Positions 47,229 to 59,578 of a DNA stretch of 64,000 nucleotides are shown here, in pieces. The position numbers and the translations under genes are program-made. The notes beneath the pieces were generated by a model, which saw nothing but the letters and a program-made list of their open reading frames with translations, was not told the origin of the DNA and made no database searches. The DNA is from Paraspadella gotoi (taxonomy: Eukaryota; Chaetognatha), in contig CM119267.1 in assembly GCA_051294375.1 (NCBI GenBank), positions 15,912,105-15,976,104 of the forward strand, written 5' to 3'. Positions within the stretch are counted from its first letter, which is position 1. Every line of letters begins with the position of its first letter.

Positions 47229-49889
47229 ATGGTATTTGGAAGATTTTACGTTCGAATGCTTGAAACATTTCCATATTTTACGGCGTCATTATCCACGGGT
47301 ACCTTAATGGCCTCTGGTGATATTATTGCTCAAAAAATCATTGAAGAAAAACCGCGATGGGACAAAGTTCGATCTCTTTCTTTCTTCATTATTGGCTCCA
47401 CCTTTTTTGGACCCGCGTTAACCCGCTGGTATCGATATCTCGATCGAGTCATACCACAAGTTAAAATGATTCCTCCAAAAAGTCACGGTCTCGCCAAATT
47501 GGTGAGTCTAAATTGTCACATATTACATTCAATACAGAAGGCTTCATATTATAAAATGTGGTACCCCTTTTTTGTGACCAGAACACATTCCGAGGAAACT
47601 ACTGGACCAAATTTATTGAAATTTAGTATGAACGATCCCTATGTGAATATAAATAGAACTATCGAGGCGAATTTCAATATTTGACCCCTGAGCCGAGATA
47701 TGTGGCCCCGGAGGAGTCACCCTTAGGAGCAATAAATGGTCAAAATTTTTTAAAAAATTTTTCATTATTTTTGTTTTGAACAGTTGCTAGACGTTTACTT
47801 TTCCACAAAAACGTATTAATTACCACAGAAATATTAGTTTACCTTAATTTTCAGCTTCATGAACATCAGCAGTTCAAGTCAGTTTTGGAATAATTTAGGA
47901 AAATTGGAAGTAAAATGATGAACCATGCATCTTCAAACTATTCTTAATTATTGAAAATTTTTCAATTTTAGTTTTAAAATGTTTTTTCATATGTTTAAAA
48001 CGTAAATGCACCTGATGCCACTAAAAAATATTCAAAAAATGTAAAACAATTTTTAGGTTTTTTTGGCCCCCAGGGGTCCACCCCCAGGGCCCTGTATCTC
48101 TTGTCAGGGGTTGAATATTAAAATTCGCCTCGATAGTTCCATTTATATCGTCATTAAGACTCTAAATGTAAAATTTCATGAAATTCGATCAGGTGTTTGG
48201 TAGGAACAGATTCTGGTCACAAAAAAAGGTGGTACTGTGGCGGTTATATTCACTAAGGCGTAGTAAAATTTCTAAAATTTAACTTTAATTAAAATTCTAA
48301 AAGTGAAGAACGAACAAATTATATTAATGAACATTTATGTAATAAAAAAATTATAATAAATTTTACAATTTACGCAGTAGGCCATATTTATACTAGTACT
48401 AAATCAATAAATGTTAAAATTTCACAACAGTTTTTCTAAGATTTTTTTGCAGATTTGGATCGTCATAAAAGTTGATAAAAAGAAATATACTCTTTTGAAA
48501 AATTCCTTCATTAAGTGGGTCAAAAATTAGAAAAAGCTATATTTTAAGCTGAAAATTAACTTTTTATATATTAAATATAGTTTTTTTAATTTTTAACCCA
48601 CTTAATGAAAGTATTTTTAAAAATGATTTATATTTTCTTTTATCAACTTTTGACGAGGAATTCAAATCTGCAATCAAATTAAGATAAGCTTATTTTGAAA
48701 TTTTTCGATTTTATAAGGATATACTATATATAAATATAGCCTACTGCGAAAATTAAAAAGCATAAAATTAATTTTTTTTACAAATTAATGTTCACTGATG
48801 GTATGTTGTTCATAATTGACTTTTAGAATTTTCGTATGTAACTTCACTACGCCTAATGGCATCACAGGCAACCCGGCTGTTGCCATAAGTGGTGAGCCCT
48901 ACTATCGAACACGCAACCTTCTCAGGGTACGCTACGACAAACGCCTATGCCCTGCCGACTTTGGGTACGCTACGACAAACGCCTATGCCCCTGGGTACGC
49001 TACGACAAACGCCTATGCCCCCACAACTCGCGCTCTCTCTCTCTCTCCCACTATGGTAGCAGTCTTGTCAGACACCTCTCAGGCTTGAGAAACCTGAGTG
49101 ATGTCTTGACCCGGGGATCCTGTGGCGGTATATTCACACTGCCTCACGTCCACCATACGTCAGCCAAATCCATTGGCTCAGAGGGGGAACACACCATCCC
49201 AGGCGTAGTGTTCCATCCACAGTCCTAATGACTTCCCTCTGCGTTGGCAAAGCGAGACCGTCCTAGGGTAACCGCGCCAGTGACTGGAGGCGTCACTGAG
49301 GGTCGGAAGCCCCCAAAGCCAACAGTGAGATGCCCCATCCCAATGGGCATCACAGGCAGCCCGGCTGTTGGCCATAGTACCACATTTTATAATATGAAGC
49401 CTTCTGTATATCATGAATATGAATTACTTAGTCCTTTCAAAGAATAATTGTGGTCATATTTATTTTTTTTTGCTTCTCAAATGACTATTCTATCTGAGCG
49501 GTGATTTTGACGGGGGTGGACTCGGAATATTATTATTTACTTTTTATTTATTATAGGCGTGCGACCAAGTTTTTTTCGCCCCGTTCGCGACTGGGATTTT
49601 TCTCGGTTACTTTGCACTTCTTCGTGGTGAACGAGATGGCGCAAAACTTCAACTGATTCAAAATGACTATTTAGACATTCTCACTAACAACTACAAATAC
49701 TGGCCTTTCGTGCAACTTTTTAACTTTTACATGATTCCGTTGAAGCATCGGATTATGGTAGTGAACATCGCGGCGCTGTTTTGGAACACATACCTTTCCT
49801 GGCGCACAAATCTTAACGATAAGATTATTTCGGTCAATGAAATATCACCTGATATCGATGTGGGAAATTACGAGTCGAACCATTCTTAA
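47229..49889 (+). CDS. Mpv17/PXMP2-family membrane protein
   Basis: Two exons, 47229-47501 and 49557-49889 (phase 0), encode about 201 residues, the normal size for the family. Conserved features are T-G-x-L-M-A-S-G-D near residue 23, G-P-A-L-T-R-W-Y-R-Y-L-D, C-D-Q-V-F-F-A-P-F just after the splice, and the signature W-P-F-V-Q-L-F-N-F-Y-M-I-P-L-K-H-R followed by W-N-T-Y-L-S-W. Four hydrophobic segments fit the four-helix fold. Family members (MPV17, MPV17L, PXMP2, yeast Sym1) form small channels in the mitochondrial inner or peroxisomal membrane. Which paralogue this is cannot be decided by eye. The 2.05 kb intron is filled with repeats. AATAAA at 50056 follows the stop. Confidence 0.9.
48260..48855. 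mobile_element. Foldback (MITE-like) element nested in the Mpv17 intron
   Basis: The ends GGCGTAGT (about 48259) and ACTACGCC (about 48845) are reverse complements. Inside them are AAATTCTAAAAGT and ACTTTTAGAATTT, then GCAGTAGGC and GCCTACTGC, then long arms meeting near 48560. The whole block can fold on itself. It interrupts sequence that appears uninterrupted at 49121-49375. Confidence 0.6.
48925..49022 (+). repeat. Short tandem repeat, three copies of a 28-base unit
   Basis: Copies begin at 48925, 48963 and 48993, each reading GGGTACGCTACGACAAACGC and continuing CTATGCCC, with spacings of 38 and 30 bases. They lie inside the repeat-filled Mpv17 intron. Confidence 0.8.
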
Positions 49890-51711
49890 TTGTAAAGTGT
49901 GGAAATTTTTTTCAGTTTCTGCCATTTCGTAATTCATTTTTTATTAGTTGTTAAAATGGTCCGGGTCCGAAATCAAACAATCAGACTATCTTGGACGCTC
50001 CTTTACCAATCGATTTATAAAACGAAACTAGAGGCTTCATCGAATTTTCTTCAAGAATAAATGTGGGAATATAAGCCAATTACTGTGATAGTATTATTTT
50101 ACTGTGATTCGATTTAGGATTCGATTTTTAGTGTAATCCTGTCGTATTTTTTATGTTTAATGTCGACACGAACTTACCTAATTGTAGAATTAGGAAACAA
50201 AAGTTCTTGGTAACTATGTCTTTCGATATTTTGTTTTTATTTTGATATGTAAATTTATCTACGACCAGATTATTTGAATTTTATAGTCGTTATTTTGGGT
50301 TTGTTATGATATGGCAATCTAATTTCCTGTTAACATTTTTAGAAAATAAAAAATGAGGATGACAATTAAATCTTAAGAAGATCGAGATGAAAAAAAAATT
50401 GTACCACCCACAAAGGAGCCTAATGTGTTTCGATTTCAAATCTTAACAGTGAACGTCCACCAAAGTTGAGCAATGCGTAAAAATCTACTAAATCTAAACG
50501 CGTAGTCAATTTTTTTTACCAAACGAACTTTGCTCCCTTCCGAGTTTCGCCACTTCACTTTGCCTATATTTTTTTCCTCCCATCCATCTCCCCTTCATCA
50601 TTCCCTCTTTCTCGTGCCTTCAACAACGAAGAGAATTATGATTCGAGTTAAACGCTCTGACGTCAATTGCTTAAGTGAAACAACATCGTTATCTGCTTCT
50701 TTTTTTTTTCAACCCGTTTCAACTTTTTCGCTTAACTTCTTTCATGTCACGTCTTAATGAAGACTCAAGTTTTATTATTCTTACATCTCTTTAGTCATCT
50801 CATATCTCGAGTCCCTCTCGTCCACCCATACCCCAGGTGGTCTGGTGAAAAGATCTGTTTAAAAGAGCGAGGTCCCCTTCTTCGATGTGGCGATTATCGG
50901 AAATCGACCAGACCTCGCGTGCCTTGTCTTCAACGAGCCCGTCGTCTCCGGTTCATTGGAATGCTTCCCTCATGCTCCAATCCGTTCCTCTCACTCTTTT
51001 TACTAATGTGTGCCTTCGTTAAAAACTTGCCAACTTCTCGCGGTTGTTAAGCTTCTTTTCTCTACCTATCTACACAAACATTTTTAATGCGAAAGCAGCT
51101 CCAATCTATATTGCCTTCGGTGAGCAAAAACTAAATCCTTTTAGTCCCCGTTTAATCTTTTTATTGAAATCTGATTTTTAAATAACAACTGCAGGGCATA
51201 CAAGTGGATGAATTCAAGAATTTTATTATCGGACTTTTATTCTGATTTTAAAATTAAAATTTGACAAAAATCCTAGAAAAAGTTTTATTAACTCCAACTG
51301 ATTTATTTCATATCAATGGCAACATAAACAATAGAAAAAAAATACATACTTAAATTAATGTTCCTCGGGTTATTCTTTGATTCTAATGTCATTATATAAC
51401 TTTTAAGAATTTAGTATTGAACTTTCAGAAAGCAAAAAAACACGACCTGCAAATTGATTTAATTTGCGAAGTTCACGGTTTCTAATCAATTGTCTAACAT
51501 TTTTTTTATTTCTTTTTCAGATTCGTCTTTCTTTCTTGGGCCTCTCGTGACAGCAAGACGGTCGTTGTTATGACTCCAGCACGCGATCAGGCGCGCGATC
51601 TACGAAGAAAGCGCAACGCTCAATATCAACGATAACAGAACTAATGATAACATAAACTCAAGATCTCAGTTCTGAAGTAAAAAAAAATATGTAAAGTACA
51701 AAACGAAAAAA
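49890..51711. other. Intergenic region and PLC-beta 5' leader
   Basis: This region is mostly AT-rich. A strong splice acceptor (pyrimidine tract plus CAG) at 51520 probably opens the 5' UTR exon of PLC-beta. Within that leader, ATG 51570 starts a 21-codon upstream ORF ending at 51635. Open frames at 50530-51050 are pyrimidine-rich and show no conserved features. Confidence 0.45.
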
Positions 51712-54700
51712 ATGAGCTTGGCTAGCGATAGCCAGTTTTCTGCTAATAATCCGCTAATGTTGGAAAGATTTAGAAAACCATTAGAGGTAAGGACTAAGGT
51801 GTATGAAAACTGAACTTGTTAAATTATAACTTTTACCCGTCCTTATCTTTTCTTACAGATTTCTTCGAAACTAATTCAAGGAGATAAATTCATAAAATGG
51901 GACGAGGACAGTCCAACGGGCGACGCGCATTGCATGGTGACAATGAACGTGGACGCCCTGGGCTCGATACTCTATTGGACGGACCCTCACAAGGAGGTGG
52001 AGGTACTGCACATGGCCTACGTTCGCGATGTGCGCACGGGCAAATTTGCCAAAACTCCCAAAGACAAGTGCCTCGCCGAACAGCTGTCCAACATGCCCGG
52101 CGGTGGTGCGCAGGGCGAGGGTCGTCTGGAGGATAGGACCATCACTGTTGTCTATGGCACTGACCTAACAAATGTCTCTTTCTACAATTTCATGAGCATC
52201 GCCAAGTCAGCCGAGGCAGTCGCTAAGGAATGGACCCAGGAACTTTTTGTGTATGCGTATAATATCTTCGCTCTTAATGGATCCACGCAGCGTTACCTGG
52301 AGCAATGCTACAATCGGCTCTCTGTAACCACGGATCGCAGCGGTAGAATCCCTGTCAAAAACTTGGTTCAAACATTTTCCAAGCAATCCAAGGATGATCG
52401 AAAACGCGTGGAACGGGCGCTCGAAGTCGCCGGCATCCCCAGCGGGCGAAACGATTCGATAGATCCTTCCAAATTTACAATCAAAGAATTTTTAAACTTT
52501 TACAAACATCTGACCGGACGTTCCGAAGTTGACCATATCTTTCAGCAGATTTTCCAGCAACAGGGGCTGAAAAAACGGCCGTACCTCACCGTCGATCAAT
52601 TCGTGACTTTTCTCAACAACGAGCAACGCGATCCTCGGCTTAACGAAATCCTCTATCCCTACTTCGATCGCGCCCGCGCCCTCGCCCTCATCCACTCCTT
52701 CGAACCTAACCCGACGTTGGTCTCGCGGGAGCAGCTTTCCGTCGACGGTTTCCTCACCTTTCTCATGAGCGAGGAAAATGCCGCCGTTCCTTCGGAACAC
52801 CTCGATAGGACCGAGGACATGACCAAGCCTCTCAGCCACTACTTTATTAATTCCTCTCACAATACCTATCTGACTGGGCATCAATTGAACGGCAAGTCGT
52901 CCGTGGAGATTTATCGGCAATCCCTTTTGGTCGGATGCCGTTGCGTCGAGCTCGACTGTTGGAACGGGCAGACGGCGGACGACGAACCTATAATAACTCA
53001 CGGCTATACCTTTTGCACCGAGGTACCATTCAAAGATGTTATAGAAGCAATCGCCGAAAGTGCCTTTAAGACGTCAGAATATCCGCTCATTCTCTCTTTT
53101 GAGAATCATATTACGGTTCCCAAGCAGCAGCACAAGGTGGTGCAATACTGCAAGGAGTATTTTGGAGACTCGCTACTAACTGAGCCTTTTGACAGTCACC
53201 CGCTGGAAAAGAACGTTCCGTTGCCTTCGCCTGAAATGCTAAAATACAAAATTCTTATCAAAAACAAAAAGAAAACTCACTACAAACACGACAACGCCTC
53301 GGGGTCGTCGTCGTCACCTGGGAGACCCTCCACTGGCTCAGGAAATGTCGAGAGCGGGAGATCAGGAACGCCGTCTACCTCCCCGGATGAAATCCAGGCT
53401 GAACTTATCGAGCCAGCTCTCGCTGAGCATGAACTGCCCGGGCCAGCCCTCGCTGAGCCTGTTGTTGATCGCCATTCCTCGGACGGAGACACAATCCATA
53501 CTCACCTCACCGAAAAAACATCCATCCTTAATTCAGACGATGAGGAAGAAGATGATATCGAAGACGATGAGGACGATGAGGACGAGGCGATCGATGACGA
53601 AAAGGTTCAAGAACGAGGCACGGCTGTACGCGAGGCAGAACCAAGTCAAGAAATTTCTGCGATGGTTAACTATGTTCAGCCCGTTCGGTTCCTTTCCTTT
53701 GAAAAAGCAGAAAAACGTGCCCATTTTTTCGAATGCTCCTCCTTTGCTGAGACAGAAGCGACGCGACTTTTAAAGGAGCATCCTGTCGACTTCGTGAACT
53801 ACAACAAAAAGCAACTCTCCCGCGTCTATCCTAAGGGAACACGTGTTGACTCTTCCAACTATACGCCACAGATGTATTGGAATGCTGGCTGCCAACTCGT
53901 TGCGTTAAACTTTCAGACGCAAGATTTGGGCATGATGTTGAACCACGGTATTTTTGAATACAACGGCCGATGTGGCTATGTGCTCAAACCTGATTTCATG
54001 CGTCGCGAGGACAGGAGGTTGGATCCATTTATAGAGTCAACAGTCGATGGCATAGTAGCCAATACAGTTAAGGTGAAGGTGATATCAGGGCAATTTTTGT
54101 CAGACAAACGATCCAACCCATACGTAGAGGTTGACATGTATGGTCTTCCCACCGATACGACAAGAAAAAAATACAAGACATCTCCTGTTAACAATAACAG
54201 CATCAATCCAGTGTGGAATGAGGAACCTTTTGTCTTTAAAAAGGTCGTTTTGCCAAATCTTGCACATCTTCGATTCTGTGTTTACGATGAAAATGGCAAA
54301 ATGATGGGCCACCGTGTCATTCCTGTTCGCGGCCTCCGACCCGGATATCGACATTTAAATCTACGTAATGAAATTAATCAACCTCTACCATTGGCCACTT
54401 TATTCGTCAAACTGGAAGTCAGAGACTATGTGCCAGACGATTTTTCAGAATTTGCCGCCGCACTCATGAATCCCATTCAATATCAAAAGGAACAGGCCAT
54501 CCTACGACGAGACCAGCAACTAAGATCTACCTTTTTGTTAGATGAGGAAGATGAGCCAGACACTAAGACGTTCCTGAATGAATTGGATCACTTAAGCGTG
54601 AATCCGGGATTGTTGAATGAACGTCGCTGCAGTGATAACCGGGACGCCGTTTTTATGAACTCGGATTTTAGGCATAAATCTCTTGAAAAGACCTCATCTT

Positions 54701-56175
54701 CTCCTATTGGTCTTAGTTTCGTAGAGCCGGGTTCTTCGAGCGCGTACAATGGTGACTCTTCCCTGTCTATGGATCGTCAAGATTCCACCTCCGCCTCTGA
54801 GGGACTCGAGGACAGTGACATAGTTGGCCCCTTGCAGACTCCCCGGGATTTAAGTCGGAAAGGGTCTCGAATGAGCGCCAGTGGACTGAAAAAAGCTAAC
54901 TCGACAGGAGGGTCCAGTGACGGCGAGAATTCAAATGGAGATTCTTCCATTTCTATGTCGCGTCAACCGTCAACGTCCTCTTCCACGGGAGTTGGCCATT
55001 TACCTAATAGAACCCTACCCCACCAAATGTCCGTTGGTTCCATTGACTCCTTTGATTCTGGTCCCGGAGGCAGAATAGGGGCAAGGCTGACCGGAAGACC
55101 ATCGACAACTTCAATGATACTAAATACCAGCGTTTCTTCACCTGACCCAAAGATGGACGCTTTTGCTCTGTTTTTGAAAGAATCGTCACTTAATACTCGG
55201 CAGGTGTCACCGTGCACGACTGAAACCATAAAAACTGATAAACTGTATGAGAAGTTGGTTGCTAAAAGAGACAAAGAGTTGACGAGTCTGGCGAAGAAGA
55301 ACAAAAAAGCGATGTCAAAATTAGAGGAGATACTTGGAGTCAGTGCGAGTCAGATGGATCACCGTTTATCTAAAGAAAAGCAGCAACTAGAAAAGAAAGT
55401 TAAAAAGTTGCTGCAACACAACAAAAAAGACAGTAGCTCAGAAGCTGAAGAGAACATTAAACGACAGGCTGAAAATGAGTTAGCTGCTTTCTCGTTGAGG
55501 GCAGAAAAAATGCGATCTGCTATGCAGATTGAATCCGCTAATGCCCTTCATGAAAAATCTCTTCGGCAACTCGAAGAGGAAGAATCGCGAAAACTTTGCT
55601 ACTTTAAGGAGGAATTTGAGCTCCTGGCTTCTCTGGTGGCCCGTGATCAAAAGGCTCAGATAGATGAACTCGAGTCGATGTACAAGGACGACGAAGCCAA
55701 GTTGCGGAAGGACATGGACACCGTGCACAAAGAACAAGTCAAAGAATTGTCGAAAACTCACAAAGACAAGCAAGAGTTGTCGCGTCGGAAGCGAGAGGTG
55801 CAACAGCGTTATGTGAATGATATTGTTTCAAAAGTACAAAGACTTCGAGATCTTAGAGACAAATGTATGAAAGAATTAAAAGAAAATCAAGAGGAAGCAT
55901 TAAAAGAATTGGAAGTGCTGCGACTCAGTGAATTTACTAATCTTCAAAAACTAATTGAAGCAAGTAAACAAGATTTGGCAGAAAAATATGGAGTAACATC
56001 ATCGAACGGTGGCCATGGATACATTGCTTCTTGTTTTCCGGACGGGGAATGTGGAAGCGAATCATTTTTGAACAGTCAAAGTGGTAGATTAAGCAACGAC
56101 GGCTCTAGTTCAAACGGAGCCATTTCCCCCAATCCTAGTCATTTTTCTGAATATGATGAATCTACCAAACTATGA
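51712..56175 (+). CDS. Phosphoinositide phospholipase C beta
   Basis: Two coding exons, 51712-51786 and 51859-56175 (phase 0), encode about 1,463 residues, longer than mammalian PLC-beta (about 1,200). Order: PH (from about residue 25), EF hands (about 155-325; R-N-D-S-I, R-D-P-R-L-N-E-I-L-Y-P), X domain (F-I-N-S-S-H-N-T-Y-L with catalytic His 359, and T-H-G with His 406), an acidic Asp/Glu-rich X-Y linker, Y domain (Y-P-K-G-T-R-V-D-S-S-N-Y, W-N-A-G-C-Q), C2 (S-G-Q-F-L-S-D-K, P-G-Y-R-H), a Ser-rich insert, and the long charged coiled-coil C-terminal domain that binds Gq. It hydrolyses PIP2 to IP3 and DAG at the plasma membrane. The C-terminus S-T-K-L fits a class I PDZ ligand. PLCB1/Plc21C-like rather than PLCB4/norpA is a guess. 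Confidence 0.95.
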
Positions 56176-58070
56176 ATATTTAGAAATTAACGATCTTAAG
56201 AGGGGATTATTTTGCTAATGAATGAATTGTACCAAAAACCGACGGATTTAATTTACAGGATGCCATAAACTGGAGCATGTGCCACCACTTTTTTGGACAC
56301 AGTTTATAAAGTCTAAATGGATTATCAAAATAGTTTTATTTTACCGGGTAATTTTAAGTAGTGTAGGTTTGGGCTTAACGCTTTTATTTATCTCTGCTTG
56401 GAAAAAAATATGGAATATTTTCTTCTGGTGATCTGTGAGGCATTTCGTGACTGGTTTCGGCTCAGCTGCAACACTTACTTCATTTTTAGACCTGTAACTA
56501 TTGTAAAATAGTTTATTCTTATATGTATGTAGATTGTTAAGGATTTGTTTGATTCGTAATATAATTGAAAGTATGGTTACAACTTATTTTTAATTAGTTT
56601 TTTTCTCCATTAATCAATAGAAGTTCAAGGATAAATCGTAATATGCAATGGATTATTTAATATTTTTAGATAGAAAGCTTTGAGTCCGATTTGACGATTA
56701 ATTTAAAAAAAAATTAAAACAATATTGGCTCCTGAAACGGGACTAAATTTTATATTTGATTTGTTTATACTCATTTAAAACGACTCATCTCATAGAATAC
56801 TTTAATTTTGTCATTAAAATACATTTGTTTTTGAACGATTTCTTTTTAGAATTCTTGTATTTTTGATTGTTAATTTTGGCTATTTTTCCAAGCTGGCAGA
56901 AAACGCTTTAAAGCCAACAATTTCTATGATAATTAATTTTTGTTACCCAGAAAATATGTAATAGCTAAATACCATGTAAACTAGGACATTTTTTTTAAAA
57001 ATAATATTTTTCAGGTGGTAATATAATTTATATCAAAAAATCCTTCCATATGATTCTTCGATAGCTTTCTTCGCCAGTTTTCATTTAAATTGCTTTCATA
57101 TCTATTCTTTGGGTTCCCTGTTCTGTCATTCTCCTGGCTTATCGGTTTCTTATTGAAATTTTGTCGTGCCTTATATGAAAAGAGAAGCGAGTTTTTTTCA
57201 TATTAATTAAGGTACGGTTGTTTCCTTTATTATTAAATAAAGGATTATTTAATATATATTTACGTTTTTCTGGATCTTTTGAACTCTGTTAGTAACAGAA
57301 TCGCAATGTAGTTGCTGCAGATATTGATGAAACAATATTAAAAAAAACTGACTGTGTTTAAAAACAAAAAGCCTAGGTCAATGAACCAGTTTTCTCATAA
57401 TTTTTCTGTGATAGTTTATTTCTTAGTTGCCATGGTGTATTTTTTTAATTCAGCTTTCTATAATCTATATCCTACCTCCTATCGCGTTTGAAACTTAGCT
57501 TGTTAGTTTGTCAACAGGAAGTTTTCTGTACGACAATAAACAGTGTTATACCCTTACTAGTCTAATATTAATTTCAACCCCAAAGCCTAGTCCCCCGATT
57601 TTTTATTTTTTCTTTTCGCTCTAAATTTTTAGTTTTTTCTTTGCCATATTTTCCTTGAATGATATCATGTGTAGAAGTAATTTTTAGATCTTACAGATTT
57701 GTCAAACGGAAGGGCATTTCGTGAAAGTTTTGTGGGTGTAATCGCTAACAAGTAGTTATTTTTTATATCTCGAAGTAACCGTAATAGAAATTGCAGTTTT
57801 ATGCAGGCTATTACCTTTTGTCGAAATTTTAAGTCAAATTGGAAAAGATTTCCAATCTCGATTACGTTGTTATTATTAATATCTGTTATAAAATATTTTA
57901 TTTCATTTCAGTCTGAGAATTCCGTATGTTAACCGAGATTTTCCTCCAGCCGAATAAAAGACTACTCGAAATAATTTTGTCGTTTTTCTTCTACTTTTAG
58001 ATTTTATAAATATTTTATCTAATAAAATATACATATAACAAAGCTTGCCACGAGCTGGAAACATTAGAAA
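56176..58070. other. Intergenic region (PLC-beta 3' UTR, ZCCHC4 promoter)
   Basis: About 1.9 kb of AT-rich DNA. AATAAA occurs at 57236-57241. I see no coding region, RNA gene or clear repeat. Confidence 0.5.
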
Positions 58071-59486
58071 ATGCGTAGCTACGTATCCGACGAAGACGAT
58101 TGTGTGGTACCAAGTGAGGCTGAAGAATACGCAAAATGTCCCCACGGTCCTATGTTGTTGTTTCAACGCCGAAAGGACGGTCGTGCTTATTACGCATGCG
58201 CCGCCTCTCGAGACCGAAAGTCCTGCGCTTTTTTCTCTTTTCGGGACAAAATTCCGAGCGTCGAGACGTTGAAAGTGTGGAGGGTAGAAATAGTGGAGGC
58301 ATCCCTTCCGCCGAGCGCCGAAGACGCCGCGCGGTACAAAAGGACTAAAGCTCTGCCCGCTCGGGAACGAGCATATTGCGCCGCGCCTTCGTGTTCTCGT
58401 TTTGTTTTTCAAGACGAACTGTCGGCTCACGAAAATCACGCCATCGTCCGAGGATTATCGGACAAAAGGTTGAAACGTCCGACGGAGATTCTTCCCCCGT
58501 TAGAGGATCCAAAGTTCCACGCCCAGTTCTTTTTTGACGAAAAGTCCCTCGACTTCATTGTCGAGGTTGCGACCAATTTGGAGACTAATGTCGTCTGCCT
58601 TGGAGCTCCCAAAATTCACGAAGCTCTTCGGGGAAAACGTCGCTCTTTTCTACTTGATCTCGACCATCGGTTTCAAAGCTTTTACACCAACGAATCCTTC
58701 GCCCGCTTCAACATGTTCAATCGTCACTTTTTCTCCCCGGAAGCCGAAGCGGCGTTTAAAGCCTTTCTTTCTGTCTCGGAGTCTCCGCCTCTCATCGTGG
58801 TCGACCCTCCATTCGGTGGGAGAGTGCAACCGCTTTCGTCGACCCTCCTCGCCATATCCGCGTGGTGGCTCGCGGCTGTGAAGAAGAGCGGGAATACGGA
58901 CGACCCCAAAACAGAATCTGGCTACCTTTTGCCGGTTCTTTGGGCGTTTCCTTACTTTCTCGAAAAATCCCTCCTCAAAGAGCGTCCTGAATTTCAGATG
59001 CTCGATTTTAAAGTTGGCTACGTTAACCATTCCCTGTTTCGGTCGAACAAAGACGAAAAAACCCCAAGAGGTTCGCCCATCCGCTTTTTTACAAATTTAA
59101 AACCCTCCTCTATAAAACATCCGGAGACAGAATACAGATGGTGCACTTCCGGTTGTGAGAGATGGGTGGCCAAAGAAAACAACCATTGCGATCAATGTGG
59201 TTTCTGCCCGTCCAAAGATGGTACGGCCTATGTTCACTGCGATGTTTGCGCCAAATGCGTTAAACCCTCCCGCGTTCATTGCGCCTCATGCGGTCGTTGC
59301 GAACTGTCGGGACACGTTTGCAGCGACATTGGCGACGAGGCCGCTCAAAATCGATGCTTTGGTTGCGGCCTGACCGGTCACAAGAGGAGACAGTGTCCAG
59401 AAAACTGGCGAGGACAGAAAAGCAAGGGAAAAAGAAAGCGGGAAACAAAACCGAACAATAAAATCAAACGAGTGAAAGTTTTTTAG
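58071..59486 (+). CDS. ZCCHC4: ZCCHC4, 28S rRNA N6-adenosine methyltransferase
   Basis: A single exon of 471 residues (human 513). Order: GRF-type zinc finger (C-P-H-G-P-M to S-C-A-F-F, residues about 22-65), a C2H2-like finger (about 103-125), a methyltransferase core with the catalytic D-P-P-F-G-G motif near residue 245, then a cysteine/histidine-rich DHHC-like region (about 350-425), and a CCHC zinc knuckle C-F-G-C-G-L-T-G-H-K-R-R-Q-C. The tail is Lys/Arg-rich, suggesting nucleolar targeting. This architecture is unique to ZCCHC4, known to methylate one adenosine in 28S rRNA. The stop is 92 bases before the ABCA start codon, so the two genes are tightly packed on one strand. Confidence 0.93.
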   Translation: MRSYVSDEDDCVVPSEAEEYAKCPHGPMLLFQRRKDGRAYYACAASRDRKSCAFFSFRDKIPSVETLKVWRVEIVEASLPPSAEDAARYKRTKALPARERAYCAAPSCSRFVFQDELSAHENHAIVRGLSDKRLKRPTEILPPLEDPKFHAQFFFDEKSLDFIVEVATNLETNVVCLGAPKIHEALRGKRRSFLLDLDHRFQSFYTNESFARFNMFNRHFFSPEAEAAFKAFLSVSESPPLIVVDPPFGGRVQPLSSTLLAISAWWLAAVKKSGNTDDPKTESGYLLPVLWAFPYFLEKSLLKERPEFQMLDFKVGYVNHSLFRSNKDEKTPRGSPIRFFTNLKPSSIKHPETEYRWCTSGCERWVAKENNHCDQCGFCPSKDGTAYVHCDVCAKCVKPSRVHCASCGRCELSGHVCSDIGDEAAQNRCFGCGLTGHKRRQCPENWRGQKSKGKRKRETKPNNKIKRVKVF

Positions 59487-59578
59487 TCGCCAGTGTATTT
59501 TCATTTTTTGCGTTCGTTTGTTGCGTTTTGAACTTAATTTTAGTTTTTCCCAGTATGACTTGATAAATTATTTCAACC

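Larger units (their letters stand above)
47532..49408. mobile_element. Nested palindromic repeat elements in the Mpv17 intron
   Basis: The outer ends (about 47532-47565 and 49375-49408) are near-perfect inverted repeats, reading ATACAGAAGGCTTCAT inward from the left. Inside, 47557-47720 and about 48060-48243 form a second, diverged inverted repeat sharing ACTATCGAGGCGAATTT. A third hairpin spans about 48260-48855. No transposase reading frame is visible, so these look like non-autonomous DNA elements, one inserted within another. Confidence 0.65.

Noticed and set aside
48925-49022. Possible CRISPR-like array
   Set aside because: The genome is eukaryotic, there are only three units, and the gaps between them are 10 and 2 bases, so they are plain tandem repeats.
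50530-51050. Two adjacent open frames between Mpv17 and PLC-beta
   Set aside because: The translations are low-complexity (Phe/Ser/Leu from pyrimidine tracts) with no domain or splice support.
57903-58439. 178-codon open frame on the - strand over the ZCCHC4 start
   Set aside because: It overlaps the well-supported ZCCHC4 coding sequence and has no recognisable features; it is a frame shadow.
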